Source: Labrys sp. KNU-23 (GTDB lineage: Bacteria > Pseudomonadota > Alphaproteobacteria > Rhizobiales > Labraceae). Taken from it: 64,000 nt of DNA. Within the stretch, counting starts at the first letter, position 1. Each line of letters opens with the position of its first letter. The notes beneath the pieces were generated by a model. That model saw nothing but the letters and a program-made list of their open reading frames with translations, searched no databases and had not been told where the DNA came from. Where the stretch lies: assembly GCF_008330945.1 (NCBI RefSeq), contig NZ_CP043488.1:1703501-1767500 (forward strand), in the 5' to 3' direction. This document shows, piece after piece, positions 9,851 to 19,502 of the stretch. The translations under genes and the position numbers were made by a program.

Positions 9851-9884
9851 GGGGAGCAGAACTATTTTCTGCTCCCCCTTTTTT
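9851..9884 (+). terminator. Rho-independent terminator
   Basis: A 9-bp perfect stem (GGGGAGCAG / CTGCTCCCC) with a 9-nt loop, followed directly by CCTTTTTT. It sits 9 bp after the binding-protein stop and 22 bp before the racemase-family start. It could attenuate transcription between them and keep the binding protein in excess. Confidence 0.85.
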
Positions 9885-9905
9885 GATGACACTGAGACAA
9901 TAACG

Positions 9906-10640
9906 ATGAGTGTGTACAAGGTTCGGCGCAAGTCCCAGTCCTGGTACGGCGAGCAGATTGGCATCCTCATACTGGATGCCGCTTATCCCTGCATTCCCGG
10001 CAATGTCGGCAACGCAACCACCTATGACTATCCCGTACGGTTCCAGGAGGTGCGTGGCGCTTCCATCGATCGGCTGCTGAACCAGCGCGATCCGGCTCTG
10101 AAGGAAGCTTTCATGGAAGCCGCGGTCGAATTGAGGGACAGAGGCGTGCGGGCCATCACCGGTGCCTGCGGGTTCATGGCTTACTTCCAGGAAGAAGTGG
10201 CAGGAGCGGTCGACATTCCGGTCTTCCTGTCCAGCCTCATGCAGATACCCTTCATGCATGCGCTTTGCGGCGGCAGTGTCGGTATCATCACGGCGGACGC
10301 CTCACGGCTAACGCCACGGCATTTTTCAGCCTGCTCGGTGCCCGGTGACATTCCCCTGGCGATCGCCGGCATGGAGGGCCAGACAGAATTTCGTGAAGCG
10401 ATTCTCGAAGAAAAGGGTACGCTGGATTCTGACGAAATCGAACGCGAGGTGACCGAGGTCGCCAGCAAATTGGTAGAGCAACATCCCCAGGTGCGTTCCA
10501 TCCTCTTGGAGTGCAGTGATCTGCCGCCTTATGCGCATGCCGTACAGGCAGCTACCGGACGGCCGGTTTTCGACTTCATCACGATGATCAACTATGTCCA
10601 GCAAAGCCTTGTTCGTCGTTCGTATGCCGGCAACATGTAA
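9906..10640 (+). CDS. Aspartate/glutamate racemase family protein
   Basis: A 244-residue protein of the Asp/Glu/hydantoin racemase superfamily. The two catalytic-type cysteines are visible: TGACGFMA in the first half (about residue 88) and LLECSDLPPYA in the second (about residue 204). The family interconverts enantiomers of amino acids or related 2-substituted acids through a two-thiol mechanism. It lies just behind the importer terminator and faces the LysR gene, so it probably acts on the imported compound. The substrate is unknown. Confidence 0.82.
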   Translation: MSVYKVRRKSQSWYGEQIGILILDAAYPCIPGNVGNATTYDYPVRFQEVRGASIDRLLNQRDPALKEAFMEAAVELRDRGVRAITGACGFMAYFQEEVAGAVDIPVFLSSLMQIPFMHALCGGSVGIITADASRLTPRHFSACSVPGDIPLAIAGMEGQTEFREAILEEKGTLDSDEIEREVTEVASKLVEQHPQVRSILLECSDLPPYAHAVQAATGRPVFDFITMINYVQQSLVRRSYAGNM

Positions 10641-10685
10641 GGTTCGGAACCCCGACCATAGGCACCATCCAGCGCCGACGGACCC

Positions 10686-11672
10686 CTATCTCTTTCCCTC
10701 GGGCGGAACTGAGGGGGGTGCGCTCTGTGCATTCGCGGATGTTCCGCCGCTCATGCGAATGGGTGCGTCCGCGTTCTGCTGGAGCAGCCAGTCCCGAAAC
10801 AGCATGGCCGCTGGTTTGGCGGGACGTTGTGTCGGCATGATGAGATAGATCGCCTGCCCCGAACGATGCACGGCATCGATCGGGTAGACCAGACGTGCCG
10901 CCTCGACATAGTCATGGACGAGATGCTTCCAGCCGAGCGCTATGCCTTGGCCAAGGACCGCGGCTTCGATCGATCCAAGGGCATCGGTAAAAACGAAATC
11001 CTGGCGAAGACGCGGCAGGGGCACGCCCTGACGTGTGAGCCATTCCCGCCATCCCAAGCGCGTACGATGCCGCTCCTCGAAATGCAGAAGCGGGTGGCTC
11101 AGTAGATCAGCGGGCGTATCGATGGCGCCATGATCCCGCAAATACTCCGCATTGCAGACCGGCGCGACTTCCTCGGTCACGAAATGCCATGCCTCCAGCC
11201 CCGGCCACTTGCCGTTGCCCAGCCTCGCGGAAATATCGATGTCCTCTTCGTTGAGGTCTTGGTCGTCGCGGCTGCTTTCCTCGATACGCAGGACAATGTC
11301 CGGATGCCGGGACTTGAAATCCTTCAGGCGCGGCAAAAGCCATAGCTGAACGAAGGAAGCGGAAAACGACACTCTGACCGTGTCGTTCGAATGCCTGGTT
11401 CTCAGCGACGTCAGCACCATGTGCAGATGATCGAAGGCCTGCTGCGTTTCCTTGTAGAATCTGTGTCCTTCAGCAGTGAGTTCCAGGCGCGCATTTTCAC
11501 GTCTGAACAGTTTCAGACCGGTCGCCTCTTCCAGAAGTTTAATCGTCTTGCTGACCGCTGGCTGCGATACGTTCAGTTCTTGGGCGGCGGCTGTGAAACT
11601 TCTTCGCCGCGCCGCAGCTTCAAAGACGAACAGGTAATTCGCGGAGGGGACCAGGGATCGCAGTCTATGCAT
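10686..11672 (-). CDS. LysR-family regulator, GcvA-like
   Basis: A 328-residue LTTR with an N-terminal winged HTH (FEAAARRRSFTAAAQELNVSQPAVSKTIKLLEE, about residues 15-50) and a LysR substrate-binding domain. The start PSANYLFVFEAAAR resembles the GcvA branch, which controls glycine-cleavage genes in enterobacteria. It is divergent from the dehydrogenase gene, and its start codon lies within the 37-bp element at 11667-11703, consistent with autoregulation. The same element lies upstream of the importer, so this is the likely regulator of both. Confidence 0.88.
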   Translation of the reverse strand: MHRLRSLVPSANYLFVFEAAARRRSFTAAAQELNVSQPAVSKTIKLLEEATGLKLFRRENARLELTAEGHRFYKETQQAFDHLHMVLTSLRTRHSNDTVRVSFSASFVQLWLLPRLKDFKSRHPDIVLRIEESSRDDQDLNEEDIDISARLGNGKWPGLEAWHFVTEEVAPVCNAEYLRDHGAIDTPADLLSHPLLHFEERHRTRLGWREWLTRQGVPLPRLRQDFVFTDALGSIEAAVLGQGIALGWKHLVHDYVEAARLVYPIDAVHRSGQAIYLIMPTQRPAKPAAMLFRDWLLQQNADAPIRMSGGTSANAQSAPPSVPPEGKR

Positions 11673-11703
11673 GAATTGAAGTTATGCTTTGGTGCATTTT
11701 TTT
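11667..11703. promoter_or_regulatory. Putative LysR operator, dehydrogenase/LysR divergent promoter
   Basis: ATGCAT-N11-ATGCTT followed by TGGTGCATTTTTTT. It matches the element at 6638-6674 in about 28 of 37 positions, including spacing and the terminal T run. It overlaps the LysR start codon and ends 63 bp before the dehydrogenase start. Confidence 0.6.
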
Positions 11704-11766
11704 GCAACGTCACAAACGGCGGATGGCTTTGTAGTCTCACATGAAATCTTATTGGGATCGGTATTC

Positions 11767-14208
11767 ATGCAGACTCATGCTCGAGCGGTCGTTATCGGTG
11801 GCGGCTGCGTTGGCGCGGCCATTTTATATGGCCTGACCAAGCGAGGTTGGACCGATGTAGCGCTGCTGGAACGCACGCAGTTGACCGCTGGCTCGACCTG
11901 GCATGCCGCCGGGCTTATTCCTTCCTATGCCCGCAGCATCAATATCGGGCGTATGATCGCCAAGACGATTGAAATTTACGAGCAGTTGGAAGCCGAAACA
12001 GGGCAGCATGTCGGCTGGCACAAATGCGGTCAGCTCCGGGTCGCCAATACGCGTGATCGCCTCGACGAATACAAGAGCTACATGAGTGTAGCCGAGGTCC
12101 AGGGGATCCGGGCGGAGTTGGTAACTCCACAGGAAATCAAGGCGCTCTGGCCGCTGCTGGAGAACAATCATGAGATGCTTGGTGCACTCTATCATCCCGA
12201 TGATGGGCATATTGCACCCGCCGACGTGACCCAGGCCATGGCCAAGGGCGCTCGTGACCGCGGTGCCAAGGTCCATCTCAACACCGAAGTACGCGGCTTC
12301 GAACGTCTTATGAGCGGCGAATGGAAAGTTCTGACGAACAAGGGCGAGATCGTCTGTGAACATATCATTTCCGCGACCGGCAACTATGCCCGGCAGACCG
12401 GCGCGATGCTGGGGTTGGAGATTCCGGCCATTCCGATCCTTCATCAGTACTGGATCACCGATACCGTTCCGGAGATCGCGGATCGCAAGCGGCAGGGTCT
12501 GCGGGAAATGCCGATCCTGCGCGACGAAGCCTTCGAAGGCTATCTACGAGAGGAAGGCGATGGCCTGATGTTCGGTCCCTATGAGAAGACCGAGCATCTC
12601 AAGCTCTTCGCCGAAAATGGCGTTCCGGAGTGGTTCGGAGCTGATCTCGTCGAGGAGGATTTCGACGCCGTGGCATGGAACTGGGAGCGCGCGATGGACC
12701 TCGTTCCAGCGCTCGGGCGGGTCGGCATCAAGGCCAATGTGCGCGGCCCCTTCCAGATGACGGCCGACGAATTGCCTCTGATGGGAGCTGCCTGGGGATT
12801 GGAAAATGTCTGGCTCGCTGAAGGCGTGCCGGGCGGTATCCTCTGGGGCGGGGCGATCGGCTACTACCTCTCCGAGCGGATCGTCGAGGGCGGGAACAGC
12901 CTGGATACGTCCGAACTGGATCCGCGCAGATTCGGCGACTATGCCAACAAGGAGTGGACACGCCGCAAGGTCCGCGAGAGCTGGGGCACGCATGCCGAGC
13001 AGCATTATCCTGGGCAGGACATGCCCGCCGCCCGTCCGCAGAAGACTGCTCCCTCCTATGACATTCTCACCGGGCGGGGCGCCGTCTGGGGCGTCTTGAA
13101 TGGCTGGGAAATGCCGAACTGGTTCGCGCCGGCGGGGATAGAGGCCCAAGATCAGTACAGCTGGCGCTGGACCGAGAAGGGACAATATGTCGGCGAAGAG
13201 GTTCATGCCGTCCGCAATGGCGTTGGCCTTGTCGAGATGACGCCGATGACAAAGTTCGAGGTGTCCGGTCCCGCCGCCGAAACATGGCTCGACGGCATTC
13301 TAGCCAATCGCCTGCCCAAGACAGGACGAGTCAATCTTAGTCATCATCTGACGCGGTCGGGCGGAGTGCAGGCCGAGTACGTCGTCGCGCGGCTTGCCGA
13401 CGATGTGTTCTATCTGGTTTCGACGCCTCGAGCCGAGCGCTGGAATTTCGATGACCTGACCCGACTCTTACCCAAGGACGGCAGCGTGCAACTGCGGAAC
13501 GTCACCAACGAGCGCGGTTGCTTCACGATCGTCGGGCCGAAGGCACGCGATGTGCTGCAGGGACTAACCGAGATCGATCTTTCCAACGAGGCCTTTGCCT
13601 GGTTCAGCGTCAAGTCTGGCACGGTCGGGCTTGCAAGCGACGTTCGCCTGCTGCGCGTCAATTACGAGGGTGAGCTTGGCTGGGAGCTTTATCACCCGCT
13701 CTGCTACCAACGCCATCTTCTTGAGGCGTTCTTGAAGGCAGGCGAGCCGCATGGCTTGCGATTGGTCGGTCTGCACGCGCTTGAATCGCTGCGGCTGGAG
13801 AAATCCTATCGTGCCATGTATCGCGATATGAATCCAGAATTGACAGCGTGGGAAAGCAGCCTGGATCGGTTCATCCGGCTCGACAAGGCGGATTTCATCG
13901 GCCGGGAGGCGCTGATATGCCAGAAGGAGCAGGGAATTCGTCAGCGTTCCGTTACGATTTCCATCGACACAGATGGAGCAAGTTCTCTCATCTACGAAGG
14001 CGTCTATCACGGTGGCAAACTTGTCGGTCGCATCACGTCCGGCGGTTATGCCTATACCCTCGGGCACGACATAGCCTTTGCGCTGCTGCCGATGGAACTG
14101 GCTAATCCAGGTACGAAGCTCGAAGTACCAATCCTAGGCGATATGCGCAGGGCGCAGGTGATTTCAGAGTCGCCCTATGATCCTCAAGGCTTTCGCAGCC
14201 GCATGTAA
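11767..14208 (+). CDS. Dimethylglycine/sarcosine dehydrogenase-like flavoprotein
   Basis: A 813-residue FAD-plus-folate-type oxidoreductase. The N-terminal DAO domain has [13 protein letters not shown] (FAD Rossmann) and STWHAAG, whose His is the covalent FAD attachment site in mitochondrial dimethylglycine dehydrogenase. A middle FAO domain follows, then GcvT and GcvT C-terminal domains from about residue 420 ([32 protein letters not shown]). Length matches the family. It likely oxidatively demethylates an N-methyl amino acid, passing the one-carbon unit to tetrahydrofolate and electrons to the ETF encoded downstream. ATG 11767 is chosen over 11689 because the Rossmann strand begins right after it. 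Confidence 0.88.
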   Translation: MQTHARAVVIGGGCVGAAILYGLTKRGWTDVALLERTQLTAGSTWHAAGLIPSYARSINIGRMIAKTIEIYEQLEAETGQHVGWHKCGQLRVANTRDRLDEYKSYMSVAEVQGIRAELVTPQEIKALWPLLENNHEMLGALYHPDDGHIAPADVTQAMAKGARDRGAKVHLNTEVRGFERLMSGEWKVLTNKGEIVCEHIISATGNYARQTGAMLGLEIPAIPILHQYWITDTVPEIADRKRQGLREMPILRDEAFEGYLREEGDGLMFGPYEKTEHLKLFAENGVPEWFGADLVEEDFDAVAWNWERAMDLVPALGRVGIKANVRGPFQMTADELPLMGAAWGLENVWLAEGVPGGILWGGAIGYYLSERIVEGGNSLDTSELDPRRFGDYANKEWTRRKVRESWGTHAEQHYPGQDMPAARPQKTAPSYDILTGRGAVWGVLNGWEMPNWFAPAGIEAQDQYSWRWTEKGQYVGEEVHAVRNGVGLVEMTPMTKFEVSGPAAETWLDGILANRLPKTGRVNLSHHLTRSGGVQAEYVVARLADDVFYLVSTPRAERWNFDDLTRLLPKDGSVQLRNVTNERGCFTIVGPKARDVLQGLTEIDLSNEAFAWFSVKSGTVGLASDVRLLRVNYEGELGWELYHPLCYQRHLLEAFLKAGEPHGLRLVGLHALESLRLEKSYRAMYRDMNPELTAWESSLDRFIRLDKADFIGREALICQKEQGIRQRSVTISIDTDGASSLIYEGVYHGGKLVGRITSGGYAYTLGHDIAFALLPMELANPGTKLEVPILGDMRRAQVISESPYDPQGFRSRM

Positions 14209-14240
14209 CGTCGCGCAATGCAAACTCAGGAAATCGAGGA

Positions 14241-14990
14241 ATGAAAGTGCTCGTGCCCGTGAAGCGGGTGGTCGACTACAATGTGAAGATCCGCGTCAAG
14301 GCCGATGGTTCGGGTGTCGATCTCAACAATGTCAAGATGTCGATGAACCCCTTCGACGAGATCGGCGTGGAGGAAGCACTGCGTCTGAAGGAAGCCGGCA
14401 AGGCGAGCGAGGTGGTGGTTGTCTCGATCGGCCCGGCCCAGGCGGCCGAGACGCTGCGCTCGGGCCTGGCCATGGGCGCCGACCGCGGCATCCTGGTCAA
14501 GACCGATGCCACCGTCGAGCCGCTCGCCGTCGCCAAGCTGCTCAAGGCGGTGATCGGCAATGAGGCGCCGGGCCTGGTCATCCTGGGCAAGCAGGCGATC
14601 GACGACGACATGAACGCCACCGGCCAGATGCTGGCGGCGCTGCTGGGCTGGCCGCAGGGCACCTTCGCCTCCAAGCTCGAGGTCGGCGGCGACAAGATCG
14701 ACGTTGTCAGGGAGGTCGATGGCGGCCTGCAGACGGTTGCGCTCAACCTGCCGGCGATCATCACCACGGATCTGCGCCTCAACGAGCCGCGCTATGCTTC
14801 GCTGCCCAACATCATGAAGGCCAAGAAGAAGCCGATCGACGAGACCAGCCCCGAGGCGCTGGGCGTCGACATCGCGCCGCGCCTGACCGTGGTGAAGACG
14901 GTGGAGCCGCCGGCGCGCCAGGCCGGCAAGAAGGTCGGCTCGGTGGCCGAGCTGGTCGACAAGCTAAAGAACGAAGCCGGCGTCATCTGA
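14241..14990 (+). CDS. etfB: Electron transfer flavoprotein beta subunit
   Basis: A 249-residue EtfB. It begins [17 protein letters not shown] and contains the family block [16 protein letters not shown], a glycine-rich AMP-binding segment ([13 protein letters not shown]), GKQAIDDD and the C-terminal [21 protein letters not shown]. It pairs with EtfA to carry electrons from flavin dehydrogenases to ETF-quinone oxidoreductase. It starts 32 bp after the dehydrogenase, with AGGAAAT nearby. It could be the general housekeeping ETF or a dedicated partner of the dehydrogenase; position suggests the latter at least in part. Confidence 0.95.
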   Translation: MKVLVPVKRVVDYNVKIRVKADGSGVDLNNVKMSMNPFDEIGVEEALRLKEAGKASEVVVVSIGPAQAAETLRSGLAMGADRGILVKTDATVEPLAVAKLLKAVIGNEAPGLVILGKQAIDDDMNATGQMLAALLGWPQGTFASKLEVGGDKIDVVREVDGGLQTVALNLPAIITTDLRLNEPRYASLPNIMKAKKKPIDETSPEALGVDIAPRLTVVKTVEPPARQAGKKVGSVAELVDKLKNEAGVI

Positions 14991-15009
14991 GAAGCGAAGG
15001 ATTGATTAA

Positions 15010-15936
15010 ATGACCACTCTTCTCATCGCCGAGATCGACGCGACCGGCCTCAAGGACGTCACCAACCGTGCCCTCACCGCGGCCCTCGAGCTCGGCGGCC
15101 CGGTGCATGTGCTGGTGGCCGGCGCCAACGCCCAGGCTGCCGCCGAGTCCGCCGCCAGGCTGCAGGGCGTCGAAAAGGTCCTGGTGGCCGATGCCACCTA
15201 TGAGCATCGCCTGGCCGAGCCGACGGCGGCCCTGATCGTCAGCCTGGCCGGTTCCTACGACGCCATCGTGGCGCCCTCGACGGCGGCCTGGAAGAACGTG
15301 CTGCCGCGCGTCGCCGCCCTGCTCGACGTCATGCAGATCTCCGACATCGTCAAGGTCGTCTCCTCAGACACCTTCGAGCGGCCGATCTATGCCGGCAACG
15401 CCATCCAGACCGTGACCTCGGCCGACGCCAAGAAGGTGATCACCGTGCGCACCGCTTCCTTTGCCGCCACCGGCGAGGGCGGTTCGGCGGCGGTGGAACC
15501 GGCAGCGGCAGCGGCCGATCCGGGCCTGTCGACCTTCAAGGGCGAGGAACTGGCCAAGTCGGACCGTCCGGAGCTGGCCTCGGCCAAGATCATCATCTCG
15601 GGCGGCCGGGCCATGGCCAATCGCGAGAACTTCGCCACCTATATCGAGCCGGTGGCCGACAAGCTCGGCGCCGCCATGGGCGCCTCGCGCGCCGCCGTCG
15701 ATGCGGGCTATGCTCCCAACGACTGGCAGGTTGGCCAGACCGGCAAGGTGGTTGCCCCCGACCTCTACATCGCCGTCGGCATCTCCGGCGCCATCCAGCA
15801 TCTGGCCGGCATGAAGGACAGCAAGGTCATCGTCGCCATCAACAAGGACGAAGAGGCCCCGATCTTCCAGGTCGCCGATTATGGCCTGGTGGCGGATCTC
15901 TACACCGCCCTGCCGGAACTCAAGAAGGCTCTCTAA
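15010..15936 (+). CDS. etfA: Electron transfer flavoprotein alpha subunit
   Basis: A 308-residue EtfA with an N-terminal domain ([22 protein letters not shown]) and a C-terminal FAD domain showing [31 protein letters not shown] and [21 protein letters not shown]. The subunit binds the redox-active FAD. It lies 19 bp downstream of etfB, one transcriptional unit. Codon use in etfBA is more strongly GC-biased than in the preceding genes, in keeping with a highly expressed core gene pair. Confidence 0.96.
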   Translation: MTTLLIAEIDATGLKDVTNRALTAALELGGPVHVLVAGANAQAAAESAARLQGVEKVLVADATYEHRLAEPTAALIVSLAGSYDAIVAPSTAAWKNVLPRVAALLDVMQISDIVKVVSSDTFERPIYAGNAIQTVTSADAKKVITVRTASFAATGEGGSAAVEPAAAAADPGLSTFKGEELAKSDRPELASAKIIISGGRAMANRENFATYIEPVADKLGAAMGASRAAVDAGYAPNDWQVGQTGKVVAPDLYIAVGISGAIQHLAGMKDSKVIVAINKDEEAPIFQVADYGLVADLYTALPELKKAL

Positions 15937-16323
15937 TGCGAGAGAGGAACGAAGCGTCGTGACTATTGGGTGCAATTCCAGCGCCTCTCCAGCATGAGGG
16001 CTTTTTCTGACGAGACCGACGTATCGACCGTTTCGACGGGCCATGGTCGATATGCGAGGCATTACATGAGGGAGGCGTCCACGGGGAAGCAATCGTGCTC
16101 GACGTGAATCTGGCCAAGAGTGTGTTCCCACATATACGGAGCCAATGCGTCTGGCGCGGTTGACTTCAGAAAAAATCTCAAGCGCCAACGGGTTCTCCCT
16201 TCTTTGTGCTCCAGGCGCCGTTGACGGCGGCAATGGAAGCTTACGGCATCGCTCGCTGAAGCGGGCAAAGTTGCGGTCGCTCAAAAATAGATGTTCCGGG
16301 CATGTGCCCTATGGGGGTCGTAG
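15937..16323. other. Intergenic region, no gene seen
   Basis: 387 bp between etfA and the response regulator. A weak GC stem followed by CTTTTTC at about 15983-16006 could end the etf transcript. I see no credible coding sequence on either strand. Confidence 0.4.
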
Positions 16324-17040
16324 ATGTTCGAAATAGAGGCTGAGCAGAGCCATGTCGCAATCACTCCCCTCGTTTATCTTGTAGATGATGACGAGGATTT
16401 CCGCGAAGAAATGGTAGCTGGCCTATCCAGATTGGGCCTGAATGTGCACGGATTTCACAACGCTGAAGCCCTGTATAGAGCTTATGCGGTCAAGCCATCG
16501 CAGATCGTGATCCTCGATATTGGCTTGGAGGGTGAAGACGGCCTGTCCATCGCTGCTCATTTGCGGTCCTCGCAATCGGTCGGAATCATCATGGCGACCG
16601 GCCGGGGGGCAATAGAGGACAGGGTCGCCGGCCTGCAGAAAGGAGCAGATGTCTGCCTCATCAAACCCATTGACGTCCGAGAACTGGCTGCCACAGTTGC
16701 GGCGCTCAATAATCGAGTCAACTGCCATCCTAGGACGCCCGCTCTTCCTCGATCCCCGCAATGGGCTTTGGTGGAAGGCGGCTGGATACTTACCGACGGA
16801 ATGGGCCACCGCCTGCGCCTGACCGTCTCCGAGCAACGCCTCCTGGGGCTCTTGTTCCGTGAGCGCGGCAATACTGTCGAGCGGAGTGCACTCGTTGAAG
16901 CCATGGGTGCAGACGTCTATGACTTCGACTATGGAAATCTTGACACCATCTTAAGCCGCATGCGTCAAAGAGCCAAAAAGGCGAATATGCATTTGCCTCT
17001 GCATGCAATCCGTGGCCGTGGATTTGTCTTTCCCGATTAG
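16324..17040 (+). CDS. OmpR-type response regulator, orphan
   Basis: A 238-residue two-domain regulator. The receiver has the acidic triad (LVDDDED), phospho-acceptor Asp in VILDIGLEGEDG, Thr in MATGR and Lys in CLIKPID. The C-terminal half is a winged-helix DNA-binding domain (LRLTVSEQRLLGLLFRERGNTVERSALVEAM...LDTILSRMRQRAKK...IRGRGFVF). No kinase is adjacent; the kinase at 3482-5596 is a possible but unproven partner. Target genes are unknown. Confidence 0.9.
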   Translation: MFEIEAEQSHVAITPLVYLVDDDEDFREEMVAGLSRLGLNVHGFHNAEALYRAYAVKPSQIVILDIGLEGEDGLSIAAHLRSSQSVGIIMATGRGAIEDRVAGLQKGADVCLIKPIDVRELAATVAALNNRVNCHPRTPALPRSPQWALVEGGWILTDGMGHRLRLTVSEQRLLGLLFRERGNTVERSALVEAMGADVYDFDYGNLDTILSRMRQRAKKANMHLPLHAIRGRGFVFPD

Positions 17041-17613
17041 GCGTAACGGTCCCGCTCGATGCGGTTACTCAGATACTGCCCTTGTCGGATGCGGATTGGT
17101 TTCAGCGGATAGCGATAACTCCCCAATGGTCTTCTTGTGCAGAAGAACGAGCGCCGGGGGGCTCTGATCCTTTGACAAGTAGCATGGTGATCGGCGTAGC
17201 TGATGGCCATCCTGATGCATCTGAGCCGGGCGCGGAGGCACGGAAGCGATGTTTCGAGAGCTTCCTCCTTATCGTAAGGCACGGCGAGGAAGTGGCTCCC
17301 GCTGCTCTTGTCCAGACGCCTTGAACTGTACGCTTCAATAAGCAAAAACTGCTCCTGTGGTCATATCAGGACGGTAATTGATAGATGACAGAATTGGTTT
17401 CGGGGCAGGATTTAATCATTATTTGCGGCTATCACAGGCACGCCACGGTACACTGCAAATGTTTCTTGCCAACGGCACTGACGGGTTATTTCATACTGCA
17501 ACCTAGTTGGTGCGGTCTGTCGAAACCACGGATCACGCATCTCCAAACGAACAAGTTTAAGAGATCAGTTTTATTGATTGCACGCTCACGATATGCAAGT
17601 GACGAGCAAATGG
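17041..17613. other. Intergenic region, no gene seen
   Basis: 573 bp between the response regulator and the LysR gene. It is less GC-rich than the flanks, particularly at 17340-17610. Short open frames on both strands have no recognisable motifs or ribosome-binding sites. It may be decayed sequence. Confidence 0.4.
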
Positions 17614-18564
17614 CTATAGGCCCCACACGATGGCCTTCTCATGCCGTTCGATCAGCAGCGCCAGATCCTTGAAGCGCTTGGTGACATGAGCGACGAAGGC
17701 ATCCACGGCCGGAGCCCGCGTCGCGTTGCTCTGCTGCAATATGCCCAAGGCGCGCTCGGGGTGGGGAATTCTGACCGGGAGCGCCGTGATCGATTTCTCG
17801 TTGCGATAGGCGAAGACCACGCTGTGGGGCAGCACGGTAAGCGCATCGCTTGATTTCAGGTAGTTGATGGCGCTGGACAGCGAGCCGCCGGAATAGCGGA
17901 TCTTGATTTCCGTGGCCCCCAGTGACAGCGCCAGGCTATTGAGGTCGGCATAGAGGGGACTGCCCTCCGGCGGACCGACCCAGGGATAATCGAGCAGGCT
18001 TGCCGGATCGAGACGGCGCTTCATCAGCAAGGGGTGAGTCGTGCGGCAGGCGACGACATTGCGTCCGGGCAGCACCACGTCGAAACGCAGGCCCGATCCT
18101 TCCTTCAGCACGTCGATAGGGCAGATCGCAATATCGATGCGGTCCGCGTCCAGCGCCGCCCGTAATTGCCCCAGATAGCCATAGCTCTGCTCGACACGGA
18201 CATCGGGACGCCTGTCCTGGAATTCGGCGATCATGCCCGAGATCAAGGCATCCGAGAAGAAAGGCGATCCGCCCACCCTGACAACCCCAAACGAGCCTTT
18301 CTGGAAGCCGGCGACGAGGGCGGACGCCTTGCGCGAGGCCGAAAGCATGGTCTGGCCATGGCTCGCCAGCGCCTGTCCCAAGGTCGTCGGTTGCAGGGGC
18401 CGCCGCCCCTTGACGAAAAGAGGCTCGCCGATACGCTGCTCCATCATCGCAATCGTTCGTGACACGGCCGGCTGCGTCATGCCGAGCAGAGCCGCAGCCT
18501 CCGTCACCCCGCCGGCCTGGACCACAGCGGCAAGTTGGACCAGGTGGCGCTCGTCAAGCTTCAT
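17614..18564 (-). CDS. LysR-family regulator of hydroxyquinol genes
   Basis: A 316-residue LTTR with HTH VVQAGGVTEAAALLGMTQPAVSRTIAMMEQRIGEPLF at about residues 13-50 and a substrate-binding domain (RVGGSPFFSDALISGMIAEFQDRRPD, GYLGQLRAALDADRIDIAI). It is divergent from the hydroxyquinol dioxygenase gene, with a 15-bp palindrome abutting its start codon. The probable inducer is an aromatic substrate or ring-cleavage intermediate, as for other catabolic LTTRs. Confidence 0.88.
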   Translation of the reverse strand: MKLDERHLVQLAAVVQAGGVTEAAALLGMTQPAVSRTIAMMEQRIGEPLFVKGRRPLQPTTLGQALASHGQTMLSASRKASALVAGFQKGSFGVVRVGGSPFFSDALISGMIAEFQDRRPDVRVEQSYGYLGQLRAALDADRIDIAICPIDVLKEGSGLRFDVVLPGRNVVACRTTHPLLMKRRLDPASLLDYPWVGPPEGSPLYADLNSLALSLGATEIKIRYSGGSLSSAINYLKSSDALTVLPHSVVFAYRNEKSITALPVRIPHPERALGILQQSNATRAPAVDAFVAHVTKRFKDLALLIERHEKAIVWGL

Positions 18565-18577
18565 AGCAATTTGCTAT
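18563..18577. promoter_or_regulatory. LTTR operator palindrome
   Basis: ATAGCAATTTGCTAT is a 15-bp palindrome (7-1-7) that contains the T-N11-A LysR signature. It overlaps the start codon of the divergent LysR gene and lies about 70 bp upstream of the dioxygenase start. Confidence 0.6.
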
Positions 18578-18647
18578 ATTATTTAATCAAGAAATGATCA
18601 ATATGCAGGCTGGTGCCGGGTATGTTGCTCCTCGGGAGGAACAGCCG

Positions 18648-19502
18648 GTGGCTATCAGGTCGTTGAACGCACAGAACTCGGCTGATGTCGTGATGGAGCG
18701 CGTCGGCCCCGGCGTAAAGGAAACCTCCGCTTCATTCCTGAATTCGCTGGTGAGGCATTTGCACGCCTTCGTGCGCGAAACCCGGCCGACCAGGGACCAG
18801 TGGCGCTCCGCCATGCAGCTTTTGACCGACATTGGTCACGCCACCGATGAACGGCGCCAGGAGTGGGTGTTGGCCTCGGATCTGCTGGGTGTCACCGCCC
18901 TCGTCGAAGAGATCAATGCCCAGCGCCACAGGGGCGCCACGCCCAATACGGTGCGCGGGCCGTTCTATCGTCCGGACGCACCCGCCATCGCCAATGGCGG
19001 ATCGATCTCGCTCGATGGTGCCGGCGAGGCCCTTCTGGTTCGTGGCCGTGTCGTCGACCTTGACAGCGTGGCCATCCCGGGCGCCGTTGTCGAGACTTGG
19101 CAGGCCAATGCCGACGGATATTACGAGAACCAGCAGCCCGATCGGCAGCCGGAATTCAACCTGCGCGGCGTCCTGAAGACAGATGGCAAAGGCGGTTTTC
19201 TCTACCGCACGGTGCGCCCCGCCGGGTATGCGACACCGACCGACGGCCCCGTCGGCCGGATGCTGGCGGGCCTCGGTGTCTCGCTGCGGCGGCCGGCACA
19301 TCTGCACTTCATCATCAGCGCCGACGGCTTCGAGACCATCTCCACGCATGTCTTCGACGGCAGTGATCCAGGCCTGGGGCAGGATGCCCTGTTCGGCGTC
19401 AAGCCCGAGCTCATCGGAGACATCAGGCGCGACGGCGATGGCTGGGCGCTCGACTTCACTTTCGTCATGGCCCGGGCCAGGCAGGAAAGGCGTGCAGCAT
19501 GA
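18648..19502 (+). CDS. Hydroxyquinol 1,2-dioxygenase (copy 1)
   Basis: An intradiol ring-cleavage enzyme of 284 residues from GTG 18648, converting benzene-1,2,4-triol to maleylacetate with non-haem Fe(III). The N-terminal helical dimerisation domain (FLNSLVRHLHAFVRETRPT) precedes the catalytic beta-sandwich. The iron ligands are visible: Tyr in NADGYYENQQ, Tyr in RPAGYATPTDGPVG, and two His in RPAHLHF. GTG 18648 is preferred because GGGAGGA lies 7 nt upstream; the in-frame ATG 18594 (302 residues) has no Shine-Dalgarno. The stop overlaps the start of maleylacetate reductase. Confidence 0.9.
   Translation: MAIRSLNAQNSADVVMERVGPGVKETSASFLNSLVRHLHAFVRETRPTRDQWRSAMQLLTDIGHATDERRQEWVLASDLLGVTALVEEINAQRHRGATPNTVRGPFYRPDAPAIANGGSISLDGAGEALLVRGRVVDLDSVAIPGAVVETWQANADGYYENQQPDRQPEFNLRGVLKTDGKGGFLYRTVRPAGYATPTDGPVGRMLAGLGVSLRRPAHLHFIISADGFETISTHVFDGSDPGLGQDALFGVKPELIGDIRRDGDGWALDFTFVMARARQERRAA

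Noticed and set aside
15983..16006. Terminator after etfA
   Set aside because: Stem is short and imperfect; not strong enough for a separate call.
17385..17672. 95-residue open frame between regulators
   Set aside because: Overlaps the LysR 3' end, no ribosome-binding site, no motif.
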